Shown piece by piece: positions 27,208 to 36,212 of a stretch of DNA of 64,000 bases. Below the pieces are notes generated by a model, which saw nothing but the letters and a program-made list of their open reading frames with translations, made no database searches and was not told the DNA's origin. The DNA lies in assembly GCF_000687165.1 (NCBI RefSeq), contig NZ_KK366050.1, forward strand, positions 81,985 through 145,984, in the 5' to 3' direction. This DNA comes from Paracidovorax oryzae ATCC 19882. Its GTDB lineage: Bacteria; Pseudomonadota; Gammaproteobacteria; Burkholderiales; Burkholderiaceae_C. The position numbers and the translations under genes are program-made. Position 1 is the stretch's first letter. Each line of letters opens with the position of its first letter.

Positions 27208-28707
27208 TCAGTTGCCCGCCTGCTTCACCGACGGCAGCTTCGAGACCAGCCGCAGGGACACGGTCAGGCCTTCGAGCTGGTAGTGCGGGCGCAGGAAGAA
27301 CTTGGACGTGTAGTAGCCCGGGTTGCCTTCCACTTCGGCCACCTGCACCTCGGCCGCGGCCAGCGGCTTGCGGGCCTTGGTCTCCTGCGAGGAATTGGCC
27401 GGGTCGCCGTCCACGTAGTTCATGATCCAGTCGTTGAGCCAGCGCTCCATGTCGGAGCGCTCCTTGAACGAGCCGATCTTGTCGCGCACGATGCACTTGA
27501 GGTAGTGCGCGAAGCGGCAGCACGCGAACATGTAGGGCAGGCGCGCGGACAGGTTGGCATTGGCCGTGGCGTCAGGATCGTAGTATTCGGCCGGCTTGTG
27601 CAGCGACTGCGCGCCGATGAAGGCCGCCACGTCGGAGTTCTTGCGGTGCACCAGCGGCATGAAGCCGTTCTTGGCCAGTTCGGCCTCGCGCCGGTCGCTG
27701 ATGGCGATCTCGGTCGGGCACTTCATGTCCACGCCGCCATCGTCCGTCGGGAAGGTGTGCGCCGGCAGGTTGTCCACCGCGCCGCCGGACTCCACCCCGC
27801 GGATCGAGGTGCACCAGCCGTAGTACTTGAACGAGCGGTTGATGTTCACGGCCATGGCATAGGCGGAGTTGGCCCATGCGTACTTGCTGTGGTCGCCGCC
27901 GGCCGTCTCCTCCTCGAAGTCGAACTCGTCCACCGGGTTCGTCTTGGCGCCGTACGGCAGGCGCGCGAGGAAGCGCGGCATCGCGAGGCCGATGTACTTC
28001 GAGTCGTCGGAGTCGCGCAGGCTGCGCCACGCGGCGTACTCGGTGTTGGTGAAGATCTTGGTCAGGTCGCGGGGGTTGGCCAGCTCCTGCCAGGAGTCCA
28101 TCTGCATCATCGCGGGAGACGCGCCGGCGATGAACGGGCAGTGCGCGGCTGCGGACACCTTCGCCATCTCGCCGAGCAGCTCCACGTCCGGCGGGCTGTG
28201 GTCGAAATAGTAGTCGCCCACCAGGCAGCCGAACGGCTCGCCGCCGAACTGGCCGTATTCCTCTTCGTACACCTTCTTGAAGATGGGGCTCTGGTCCCAG
28301 CCCACCCCCTTGAAGCGGCGCATGTTCCGGTGCAGCTCCTTCTTGGAGATGTTCATCACGCGGATCTTGAGCAGCTCGTCCACCTCGGTGTTGTGGACCA
28401 GGTGGTGCAGGCCGCGCCAGGCGCCCTCGAGCTGCTGGAACTCGCTGTGGTGGATGATCAGGTTGATCTGCTCGGAGAGCTTGCGGTCGATCTCGGCGAT
28501 GATGGCCTGGACGGTTTGGTAGGCGTCGTCGGACAGCGTGGCTGAGGCGGCCAGGGCCTGCTGCGCGAGCGTCTGCACGGCCGATTCGACCGCCTCGCGC
28601 GCCTGGTCGGTCTTGGGCTTGAACTCCTTTTGCAGCAGCGAGGTGAATTCGCTGCCCTCGAGCGTCTGGGTGCCCTGCACCGCGTCCAGAGAAGTCGTCG
28701 TGTTCAT
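27208..28707 (-). CDS. tssC: T6SS contractile sheath large subunit TssC (VipB)
   Basis: Large sheath subunit, 499 aa, forming with TssB the contractile tube around Hcp. Strong family features: LIIHHSEFQQLEGAWRGLHHLV, NTEVDELLKIRVMNISKKEL, GEPFGCLVGDYYF, FIAGASPAMM, the PTEIAISDRREAELAKNGFMPLVH block and the C-terminal YYTSKFFLRPHYQLEGLTVSLRLVSKLP, whose strand interlocks adjacent subunits. Starts 13 bases after tssB. Full length with no sign of damage. Confidence 0.96.
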   Translation of the reverse strand: MNTTTSLDAVQGTQTLEGSEFTSLLQKEFKPKTDQAREAVESAVQTLAQQALAASATLSDDAYQTVQAIIAEIDRKLSEQINLIIHHSEFQQLEGAWRGLHHLVHNTEVDELLKIRVMNISKKELHRNMRRFKGVGWDQSPIFKKVYEEEYGQFGGEPFGCLVGDYYFDHSPPDVELLGEMAKVSAAAHCPFIAGASPAMMQMDSWQELANPRDLTKIFTNTEYAAWRSLRDSDDSKYIGLAMPRFLARLPYGAKTNPVDEFDFEEETAGGDHSKYAWANSAYAMAVNINRSFKYYGWCTSIRGVESGGAVDNLPAHTFPTDDGGVDMKCPTEIAISDRREAELAKNGFMPLVHRKNSDVAAFIGAQSLHKPAEYYDPDATANANLSARLPYMFACCRFAHYLKCIVRDKIGSFKERSDMERWLNDWIMNYVDGDPANSSQETKARKPLAAAEVQVAEVEGNPGYYTSKFFLRPHYQLEGLTVSLRLVSKLPSVKQAGN

Positions 28708-28720
28708 GCGGCTGTCCCTT

Positions 28721-29269
28721 TCACTGAGCGTCGTCGGTCTTCTCGGTCACGCCGCCGGCGGGCCGGTTGGGCATCGCGGCCAGCGACTTGAGCAGCGCCG
28801 GGTCCTTCAGCACCTTGCCGATCAGTTCCTCGGCGCCCTGCTTGCCGTCCATGTACGACAGCAGGTTGTGCAGCTGGGTGCGGGCTTCCAGCAGGGAGTT
28901 GAGGGCGCCCACCTTGCGCGCGATCGAGGCGGGGGAGAAGTCGTCCATGCTCTCGAACGTCAGGTCGATGTGCAGGCGGCCGTCGCCCGTCAGCGTGTTG
29001 GGCACGTTGAAGGAAGCGCGCGGCTTGATCGACTTCATGCGTGCATCGAAGTTGTCGATGTCGATGTCGAGGAACTTGCGGTCCGCGATCTCCGGCAGGG
29101 GCTCCACCGGCTTGCCCGAGAGGTCCGCCATCACGCCCATGACGAAGGGAATCTGCACCTTCTTCTCGGAGCCGTAGATCTCGACGTCGTACTCGATCTG
29201 CACGCGCGGGGCGCGGTTGCGGGCAATGAACTTCTGACCGCTCTTGCCGGTCTTGCTTAAGGTCACCAT
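28721..29269 (-). CDS. tssB: T6SS contractile sheath small subunit TssB (VipA)
   Basis: Small sheath subunit, 182 aa. Family features: QKFIARNRAPRVQIEYDVEIYGSEKKVQIPFVMGVMADLSG at the N-terminus and FESMDDFSPASIARKVGALNSLLEARTQLHNLLSYMDGK, the helix region that in other species interacts with ClpV or TagJ. The ATG at 29269 follows a GAGAGAAG-like ribosome-binding sequence. The 160 bases before it are more AT-rich than the surroundings and contain a candidate internal promoter. Confidence 0.96.
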   Translation of the reverse strand: MVTLSKTGKSGQKFIARNRAPRVQIEYDVEIYGSEKKVQIPFVMGVMADLSGKPVEPLPEIADRKFLDIDIDNFDARMKSIKPRASFNVPNTLTGDGRLHIDLTFESMDDFSPASIARKVGALNSLLEARTQLHNLLSYMDGKQGAEELIGKVLKDPALLKSLAAMPNRPAGGVTEKTDDAQ

Positions 29270-29398
29270 AGTGAAATCTTCTCTCTCGTAAGGCTAAAAA
29301 CAGAGATCGGCCGGCTTCACCGCCTGTGCTGGCGCACGACGGGCCCTCCACCGCCTCTTCCGGCAGCGTGCCTGCTGAACAAGTATCCGGCCGGCAAC

Positions 29399-29428
29399 AA
29401 AATACCGCTGTTACATTTCGTTTTCCAA
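29399..29428 (-). promoter_or_regulatory. candidate promoter for tssB (internal to the T6SS locus)
   Basis: On the minus strand TTGGAA (29428-29423) and TATTTT (29404-29399) are separated by 18 bases and resemble -35 and -10 boxes at 4 of 6 positions each. The site starts just past the tssA stop within the 160-base gap before tssB, one of the widest gaps in the locus. It could give extra transcription of tssB-tssC and downstream genes. Weak evidence. Confidence 0.35.
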
Positions 29429-29429
29429 A

Positions 29430-30470
29430 TCAGGACGACGGGTTTTGCCCTCCCGTGATCGTCTCGACCTGGCCCACGCTGTCCGGCGACAGCTCGCGCA
29501 GGATGTCGAGGAAGCTCAGGCCCATCAGCTTGGCCGCCCGGCGGATCAGCAGCGGCGCGGGATTGGTGGGCTCGGTGCGCTCCAGGAACTCGGCCACCAG
29601 CAGCAGCTGCGCCAGCGCGTCGTCCCGGGTCCGCAGTCCTGCCGGCCTGGCGGCCACCCCGGCGGGCTCGACAACCGGGCCGGCATCCGCCGAGGCCGCG
29701 CCGGCGCCGGGAGCAGCGCCCTCTTCCACCGGCGCTGCAGCGGCATCGGCCATCCCGATGGGCGCATGCGGCACCAGGTCGTTCAGCACCACCAGCAGCG
29801 ACTGGAACTGCTCCAGGTCCGGAACCTGCGAACTCTCCAGCCGGTCACGGAATGTCGTCTGCAGGCTGCGCAACGCTTCGCTGGCCGTGCTCCAGGCGCG
29901 CAGGGACTCGTCGCCCTGCTGCCACGCCTGCGCCAGCGCCACCCGGAGTTGATCCAGCGATATGCGCACGCCGCCTTCGCCGGCCGTGCCGCGCGCCACC
30001 GCCTCCGCATCGCGCACGCTGATCGTGCCCCCGGGCAGCCGCACGAAATCCTGCTGGCGGAGATCGCGCAGCAGGCCGGTGATCTCGTTGAGCGACGACA
30101 CGGCGTTCATGCGCATGAAGTAGTCGCCGTCCTCGGGCAGCGGATGCAGGTCGTCCCAGTACCGCGCGAACATCCAGGCCATCAGCTGCACGCCCTGGGA
30201 CATGCCGCGCACGCCCTGGATGTTGGTCAGCGCACGGCACAGCAGGGCAGCGACGCGCGCATCCTTCGTGCGCACGAGCAGCGCGCGGGCGCGCCGCTCC
30301 ACGTCCCGCCAGTCCGGCGGCTCGGCGGGAATCACCATTTCCCCGAATTGCTGCTCCGGCTTGCCTGTGGCCGCGGTCTCCAGGGCCAGGAACTCCGCGT
30401 CGTAGGTCAGATCCTGGCCGCAGGGCGGCGTGTCCGCCGCAGGTTCAAGAAGCGCTTCGATGTCGATCAT
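29430..30470 (-). CDS. tssA: T6SS protein TssA (short, TssA1-like)
   Basis: TssA (ImpA N-terminal family), 346 aa, which caps and coordinates tail-tube and sheath assembly at the baseplate. N-terminal region MIDIEALLEPAADTPPCGQDLTYDAEFLALE is diagnostic; PPDWRDVERRARALLVRTKDARVAALLCRAL follows. The middle has an Ala/Pro-rich linker (about 240-280) and the C-terminus ADNA-like ending LIRRAAKLMGLSFLDILRELSPDSVGQVETITGG matches the TssA1 class of P. aeruginosa H1-type systems rather than the VasJ type. The ATG at 30470 is preferred over a longer upstream start because it begins the conserved domain. 44 bases after tagF. Confidence 0.92.
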   Translation of the reverse strand: MIDIEALLEPAADTPPCGQDLTYDAEFLALETAATGKPEQQFGEMVIPAEPPDWRDVERRARALLVRTKDARVAALLCRALTNIQGVRGMSQGVQLMAWMFARYWDDLHPLPEDGDYFMRMNAVSSLNEITGLLRDLRQQDFVRLPGGTISVRDAEAVARGTAGEGGVRISLDQLRVALAQAWQQGDESLRAWSTASEALRSLQTTFRDRLESSQVPDLEQFQSLLVVLNDLVPHAPIGMADAAAAPVEEGAAPGAGAASADAGPVVEPAGVAARPAGLRTRDDALAQLLLVAEFLERTEPTNPAPLLIRRAAKLMGLSFLDILRELSPDSVGQVETITGGQNPSS

Positions 30471-30514
30471 GATGGAGTTGTCGGTCAGTGTGCCCCGCGC
30501 CATGGCGTGGGGCA

Positions 30515-31210
30515 CTATGCATTCGGGCCTCCGCCGAAAAGACGCAGGAACAGGCTTTCGTTGGGGTCGCCCCAGTGCTCGCAGCTGCGGCCCCCGGCTC
30601 CGGGTGGATGGGACCACCAGAAGCTCGCGGCCTGCCCCGCGCGCAGGATGTCGCGCCCCCGGGAGAACATCGCCTCGCCACGGCCGACGGCCCCGCCCAT
30701 GCCGAGGTCGGAGAGGATGCCCGCCATGTCGCCGCCCTGCCCCTTGCCGTCCGCCGCGGCAGCGGTGAACGGCCAGGGCAGGCGGGAAAGGCGGGTGTCG
30801 AGCGCATCCGCCGGCAGGGCCAGCCTGCGTGCCTCGATGACCGCATCACAGGCTTCCGAGAAGAACTGCCCGAGCACGCCATCGGCGGCCAGCGCCTGCC
30901 GGCCGTTCTCGCCCACCGCCATCACGGTGAGCGGATAGCAGCGCCCCACGCGGTCGATACTGGGCGCGAGCACGCCGCACGACGGCGCGGCACCCTTGCT
31001 GCCGCTGGCCACGAACGACCACAGCGGCGCCTGCGTGAACGTGCGTTCCCAGTCGCCATGCGCGGTGGACCGGAGGTGCCCCAGGCCATGGCTCAGCCAC
31101 TCGTCCCAGGCACCGCTCATGGCCCGCGGCATGCGCCGGCCCACGAAGTCCCCCTGGCCGGGCAGCTTCCCGAACCAGGCCACGCGCGGCTGCGCGCGGG
31201 ACCACGGCAT
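30515..31210 (-). CDS. tagF: T6SS post-translational repressor TagF
   Basis: TagF-domain protein, 231 aa; in P. aeruginosa TagF represses T6SS firing independently of phosphorylation, by binding the FHA protein. Family signature VAWFGKLPGQGDFVGRRMPRAM near the N-terminus, then WDEWLSHGLGHLR, PLWSFVASG, VGRCYPLTVMA and C-terminal SFWWSHP. The ATG at 31210 overlaps the tssM stop by one base (TGATG), so the two are translationally coupled; a longer in-frame start at 31228 is less likely. Here TagF is a separate protein, not fused to PppA as in some species. Confidence 0.9.
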   Translation of the reverse strand: MPWSRAQPRVAWFGKLPGQGDFVGRRMPRAMSGAWDEWLSHGLGHLRSTAHGDWERTFTQAPLWSFVASGSKGAAPSCGVLAPSIDRVGRCYPLTVMAVGENGRQALAADGVLGQFFSEACDAVIEARRLALPADALDTRLSRLPWPFTAAAADGKGQGGDMAGILSDLGMGGAVGRGEAMFSRGRDILRAGQAASFWWSHPPGAGGRSCEHWGDPNESLFLRLFGGGPNA

Positions 31211-34200
31211 CAGAGATTGCCAGGACACGCGAATTCCTCCATGGCCTTGAGACGGAACGGGTTGAGCACGCTGCCGGTGGTGACCTCGAAGCGCAGCTTG
31301 CGTCCGCCGATGTCGAAGGCGGCGACGAAGCGCTCGGGCGTGCTGCCCGGCAGGATCTGGGCCTTGTCGAAGAAACGGTGCACGGCCCAGGGCCCCTCGG
31401 TCACCAGGCCGGTGTTTTCGGCCCCGCCGCCGGTGAGCTGCAGGCGGACCTGTCCCGTGCCCCGGGTACCGGGCCAGGTCATCGACTTCGGGATCTGCGG
31501 GCCGTGCTGGTAGCGCAGCACCTCGCCGTCGATGTCCAGCACCATCTGCGAAATGGAGGCATCCATCTCCAGCGGCTTGATGTCCATGCGGATGGACGGG
31601 ACCTTGCCGCCCGCCCGGAAATACACGTCGCGGATGGTCGCGGCGCGCTGGAACGACGCCAGCGCGGCCGACCCGCCGACCGGCGTTCCATCGACACCCT
31701 GGCGGAAGCGCCAGGGCGTGGCGGAGATGTCCACCATCGGCTGCAGGGTGTTGCGGAAGAACTCGTCCATCATGCCGCCCGGCGAGAACAGGCTGGCGAA
31801 GTCATCGCTCGTCACGTCGCTGGACGATCCCTTGGTGAAGGGATAGCGCCCGCCGATCGCGCGGCGGCAGAACGTGCCGATCGTGGCATTGAGATTGCTG
31901 CCCACGGTCGCGCGCACATCGCGGCCGACCAGCGCCGACGTGGACGATGCCAGGTCCTCGTACATGGTGTTGAGCGGTGGGGGCACGCGCTTGGCTTCCA
32001 TGCGCACGCGCTCCAGGGCCGGCGACAGCGATGCGGGGACGGTGCCGCCGGCACTGATCTGCTGGCGCGCGGACGAGATGACTGCAGCCGCTTCGTTGAG
32101 CACCTGCAGGCTGGCGGTGATGGGCGCGGGGCCCGACCCATTGGAAGCGGCGAGGCGGCGGTATTCGCGGAAGCGGAAATCCACCAGATCGGCTTCCAGG
32201 TTGCTGCTGGTGGCCGCGAGCCCGCCGACGTTCACCCGCTTGCCGGTCAGGCGGCTGAGCTGCTCCTGCTCCTCCTTGATGCGGTTGATCTTCTCGCCCA
32301 GCCAACTGCTGGTGCTGCTGCCCCCCGCGCCGGGCTTCTGCCCCAGCGTGGTTTCCTTGGCCACGGCGCGGATGAATTGCTCGAGGCTGGAATTGGCGGA
32401 CGAATACAGCCGCGCCTGCTCGCCGGCCTGGTCGAGCGACGCCATCTGCACGGGCCGCACATCGGCGAGGAAGTCCTCCCAGACCTTGGCGTATTCCATG
32501 AGGTAGAGGCGCTTGACCTCCAGCGCGAGCTGGCCGGTCATGACCTCGTTGGCCACGCTGCGCTGCCCCTGCGCCTTGCCCAGCACCCAGGTTTCCTCCT
32601 GCGCCAGCAGCGCGGTCACCTTGGGCAGCTCATGCGAGAAAACGCCGTAGTAGCCGTCATAGGTGAACAGGCCCGAGATACCCTGCGTGAGCGGCTTGCC
32701 GCTGCGCCGGGTGAAGACCTGTGGGGCCTCCGGGCCGGCCGCGCGCACCAGCGTGAAATCCGGCGGCAGCGCGGTGCCCGTGGTCAGCAGCTGCTTGAGC
32801 CGGCTGTAGGCCCGCTGCGCGGGCGACAGTTGCGCCAGCCGCTGGCGCACCTCGTCCACCAGCGGCTGGTCGATCGGGATCGGCGACACCAGGGCGCGGT
32901 CTTCCATGAGCCGGTCGAGGTGGTGCGCCAGCTGGTCCAGCATGCCCGACTGCACCAGCGCCGGAGGCAGCGTGGATTCCCACTCGTTGAGCATCCAGGC
33001 CTTGACCACGCGAGGGTTGAAGCGGTCCGGATCGTAGAGCATCAGGTAGACCTTGAGCGCCTCGTAGCTGGCTTCCGGGTTGGCCGTCGAAGCCTGCTGC
33101 AGCGAATTGCGCAGGTGCCGGGCCAGGCGGGGCAGCCAGGCATCCTCCAGCAGGCGCATGTAGGTCGCGTCGGCAGCGGTCTGCACCTTGGGCACCTGCA
33201 GCAACCCGTAGCGCCAGCTGAGCGGCGGGGAGTCGCCGGTGTAGCGCTGGCTGGTCGCCAGGGATTCGGCGTGGTTGAGCAGCGGCAGCAAAGCCACCAT
33301 GTTCTCGGGATCCGCGTCGCGCGACTCCTCCACGGCCTGCTTGAGCGTGGGCACCTTCGCGGCCACCTCGTCCAGGTACTTCTGGTTGTTGCCGTGGCTG
33401 ATCGTCCAGGCGATGGTGGCGCCCGCCAGCCCTGCAGCAAGGGCGAAGAAGCCGGCGGCCTGCAGCAGCCGCAGCTGGCGCTCCTTCTTGGCATTGCGCC
33501 CCGTCAGCCCGGCCTCGTTGAAGATCACACCCTTGAGCAGGGTCTCGATGAAGTAGCTCTTGCCCGCGCGCCCTTCCCCGGCCAGGTTGGCCGGAGGCGA
33601 CACCGAAAAGCGCCGCGACAGGGCCGACAGCACCCGGTCGAACGGCATGCCTTCCTGGGTGCCGCTGGTGAAATAGACGCCGCGGAACAGCGGCTTCTCC
33701 TTGAACCGCGAAGAGGCGAAGATCGTCGAAAGCGTCTGCTGGACCACGTCCCGCAGCCCGACGAACTGCTGCGGCAGGCCGTAGATCTGGCCGCGCCGCG
33801 CCAGGTCGGGCTCGGCCAGCAGCCGCTGCGGCAGCAGCCGGTTGATCTGGTCGGCCAGGCCGTCGAATTCCTTGCGGAACTGCACTCCCGGATCTTCCTG
33901 CGCCTGCCCTTCCACGTAGGGATTGGTGAAGCCCCAGACCTGGGCCCGCTCCTCGCGGGTCATGTTCCCGAAGAACTCGTTGAAGCCCGCCAGCAGGTCG
34001 GTCTTGGTGACCAGCACGTACACCGGGAACTTGATGGACAGGCCCTCGCACAGCTCGGCCAGGCGCAGGCCGATCAGCCGTGCCAGGCGCTCGCGCTCCG
34101 CATCGCCGCCGCTCAGCAGCTCCTGCACGCTGAGCGTCACCAGCACGCCGTTGATGGGCTGGCGGCCGCGGAAGCGCCGCAGCAGGTTCAGGAAGCCCGA

Positions 34201-34842
34201 CCAGGCGGCACTGTCCTGCGCCGCGTCGCTTTCCTGCGTGGTGTAGCGGCCGGCGGTGTCCAGCAGCACGGCCTGGTCGGTGAACCACCAGTCGCAGTTG
34301 CGCGTGCCGCCGACGCCGCGGATCGATGCCTTGCCGAACTGGGCGGCCAGCGGAAAATCGAGGCCCGAGTTGACCAGCGCCGTGGTCTTGCCCGAACCCG
34401 GCGAGCCGATGATGAGGTACCAGGGCAGCTGGTAGACATAGCGCCGCGACAGGCGGCCGAACCATCCCTGCTCCGTCTGTCCGAAACGGGTCTTGCCCAG
34501 GACATCGACCGCCTCCTTGAAGCGCTTCTCGAGTTCGGCCACCTCTTCCTTGCCGGGGCCGGCCTCGGGAGTGGAGGCATCAGACGCCCCGATGCGGGCC
34601 AGCTGGCCCAGCAGGCGCGCGTTCATCTCCTTGGCACGCCACCAACGGATGAACAGGCGCAGGAACCAGATGCCGAACAGCGCGGCGATGATCCAGCCAC
34701 GCACCGCCTCGCTTTCGAGGGGCTGATAGGGCTTGATATAGACCAGCGGACCGACGAACCAGACCAGCAGGCTGAGCAGCACCAGGCCGCACAGCACCAG
34801 CGTGATCCGGTTGAAGAAGAAAGAAAAGATCTTGCGCAGCAT
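31210..34842 (-). CDS. tssM: T6SS membrane complex protein TssM (IcmF family)
   Basis: Inner-membrane core of the trans-envelope complex, 1210 aa. Two helices at about 14-34 and 51-66, then a cytoplasmic NTPase-like domain with intact Walker A GSPGSGKT (146-153) and a Walker B-like LLDTAGRY, a third helix at about 450-475 (FFALAAGLAGATIAWTIS), and a long periplasmic domain ending in the DUF1215-type C-terminal beta domain that binds TssJ. Not every TssM keeps Walker A, so its conservation is notable. Starts 3 bases after tssL; overlaps tagF by one base. Confidence 0.95.
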   Translation of the reverse strand: MLRKIFSFFFNRITLVLCGLVLLSLLVWFVGPLVYIKPYQPLESEAVRGWIIAALFGIWFLRLFIRWWRAKEMNARLLGQLARIGASDASTPEAGPGKEEVAELEKRFKEAVDVLGKTRFGQTEQGWFGRLSRRYVYQLPWYLIIGSPGSGKTTALVNSGLDFPLAAQFGKASIRGVGGTRNCDWWFTDQAVLLDTAGRYTTQESDAAQDSAAWSGFLNLLRRFRGRQPINGVLVTLSVQELLSGGDAERERLARLIGLRLAELCEGLSIKFPVYVLVTKTDLLAGFNEFFGNMTREERAQVWGFTNPYVEGQAQEDPGVQFRKEFDGLADQINRLLPQRLLAEPDLARRGQIYGLPQQFVGLRDVVQQTLSTIFASSRFKEKPLFRGVYFTSGTQEGMPFDRVLSALSRRFSVSPPANLAGEGRAGKSYFIETLLKGVIFNEAGLTGRNAKKERQLRLLQAAGFFALAAGLAGATIAWTISHGNNQKYLDEVAAKVPTLKQAVEESRDADPENMVALLPLLNHAESLATSQRYTGDSPPLSWRYGLLQVPKVQTAADATYMRLLEDAWLPRLARHLRNSLQQASTANPEASYEALKVYLMLYDPDRFNPRVVKAWMLNEWESTLPPALVQSGMLDQLAHHLDRLMEDRALVSPIPIDQPLVDEVRQRLAQLSPAQRAYSRLKQLLTTGTALPPDFTLVRAAGPEAPQVFTRRSGKPLTQGISGLFTYDGYYGVFSHELPKVTALLAQEETWVLGKAQGQRSVANEVMTGQLALEVKRLYLMEYAKVWEDFLADVRPVQMASLDQAGEQARLYSSANSSLEQFIRAVAKETTLGQKPGAGGSSTSSWLGEKINRIKEEQEQLSRLTGKRVNVGGLAATSSNLEADLVDFRFREYRRLAASNGSGPAPITASLQVLNEAAAVISSARQQISAGGTVPASLSPALERVRMEAKRVPPPLNTMYEDLASSTSALVGRDVRATVGSNLNATIGTFCRRAIGGRYPFTKGSSSDVTSDDFASLFSPGGMMDEFFRNTLQPMVDISATPWRFRQGVDGTPVGGSAALASFQRAATIRDVYFRAGGKVPSIRMDIKPLEMDASISQMVLDIDGEVLRYQHGPQIPKSMTWPGTRGTGQVRLQLTGGGAENTGLVTEGPWAVHRFFDKAQILPGSTPERFVAAFDIGGRKLRFEVTTGSVLNPFRLKAMEEFACPGNL

Positions 34843-34845
34843 GTT

Positions 34846-36204
34846 TTAGTTCTTCGGTGTGCCGGGAGCGGGCGTGCCGGCGGCAGCCGGGCCGGGGGTC
34901 AGCTGCAGCTCGGCATCGCGGGCCTGGGGCGGAACCAGCAGCACGATCTCCACCCGCCGGTTCAGCGCCCGGCCCTCCGGCGTGCTGTTGGGGGCGATCG
35001 GATCGCTCTCGGCACGGCCTTCGGCCTTCACCCGGGAGCCGTCGGCGATGGTCCTCTGCAGCATCGCCGCGACGGCCTGGGCGCGCTCCTGCGACAGGTG
35101 CCAGTTCGAAGGGAAGCGTGCCGTGCGGATCGGCTGGTTGTCGGAATATCCGTTCACCACCACCTTGCCGGACACTTCATTGAGCGCGGACGCGACACGC
35201 TGGATCACCGCGACATAGCGCGGCTTGACCTCGGTGGAGGCCGGCTCGAACAGGCCGTCCCCGCGCAGGGTCACGGTGCTGCGATCCGCCTGGTCATTCA
35301 CCTCGACCAGGCCTTCGCGGATCTCGGGCTCCAGGAACTGGCGCAGGCGCGGCTTCGGCGGCGCCACGGCCACCACGGAAGGCATCTTCGGCAGGCGGAT
35401 CGCATTGATCGCGGCGAACAGCTCGTCCGAACGCGATGCCAGCCGGTAGTTGAACCAGAGGAAGATCAGGAAGGCGATGAGCAGGGTCAGCGCGGCCGCC
35501 ACCCAGAATGGCACCAGGCTCCAGGGCGGCACCGCCGCGCGCTGCACGCCGCGCCAGTGCAGGGACAGCGCGCCGCTGCGGTCCCCGCGGGTGCTCTCGA
35601 TCACCTGCAGCAGCCGGGCCTTCAGGCTCTCCAGCTGGCTGCGCCCGTTGTCGATGACGTGATAGCGCCCCTCGAAACCGAGCGTCAGGCAGAAGTACAT
35701 GAGCTCGATGAGGTCGATGTGCTGGTGGGGCGTCTGCACCAGCTTGGACAGCAGCTGGAAGAACTTCTCCCCGCCCCAGGTCTCGTTGTGCAGTGCCACG
35801 AGCAGGCTGTACTGCGGCCACACGCCCGAGCCGCCCCATGGGGTCTGGGCGGCCGCCTCGTCGATCGCGGTGCAGATGCAGTAGCGCGCGCCGATGATGG
35901 TTTCCATCGGCACGCCCGCCCCGCCCGCCCGGCTCTCGAAATGCCGGATGCATTCGAGCAGGTAATGCTGGAATGCCGCGGGATCGGGATTGGTCGCCAT
36001 GCGGCGGATCTGCGGAATGAGGTTCAGCAGGGTGTTGGCCGCGGCCACGAGCGGATTGCCGCCGCTCACGACATCGGGCAGGCCCGATGGCTTGGCGCCG
36101 GACTCGGCACCGGTGCCGCCGGGCGGCGCGGACGCGGGCACGGCCCCGGTGGGCTGGCCCGGATGGCCGGAGGCGAAAACGTTGACGGAATTCTGCATGG
36201 ACAT
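34846..36204 (-). CDS. tssL: T6SS membrane complex protein TssL with OmpA-like domain
   Basis: Extended TssL (DotU family plus peptidoglycan-binding domain), 452 aa. Cytoplasmic DotU domain about 50-225 (LLNLIPQIRR, AIDEAAAQTPWG, HNETWGGEKFFQLL, YFCLTLGFEGRYHV), one transmembrane helix at 231-252, then a periplasmic OmpA-like domain (about 310-430: GYSDNQPIRTARFPSNWHLSQERA, GRAESDPIA, NRRVEIVLL) that should anchor the complex to the cell wall. The N-terminal 45 residues are Pro/Gly-rich. The ATG at 36204 lies 8 bases after tssK; a GTG at 36231 and an ATG at 36198 are alternatives. Confidence 0.93.
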   Translation of the reverse strand: MSMQNSVNVFASGHPGQPTGAVPASAPPGGTGAESGAKPSGLPDVVSGGNPLVAAANTLLNLIPQIRRMATNPDPAAFQHYLLECIRHFESRAGGAGVPMETIIGARYCICTAIDEAAAQTPWGGSGVWPQYSLLVALHNETWGGEKFFQLLSKLVQTPHQHIDLIELMYFCLTLGFEGRYHVIDNGRSQLESLKARLLQVIESTRGDRSGALSLHWRGVQRAAVPPWSLVPFWVAAALTLLIAFLIFLWFNYRLASRSDELFAAINAIRLPKMPSVVAVAPPKPRLRQFLEPEIREGLVEVNDQADRSTVTLRGDGLFEPASTEVKPRYVAVIQRVASALNEVSGKVVVNGYSDNQPIRTARFPSNWHLSQERAQAVAAMLQRTIADGSRVKAEGRAESDPIAPNSTPEGRALNRRVEIVLLVPPQARDAELQLTPGPAAAGTPAPGTPKN

Positions 36205-36212
36205 GTCCGCTT

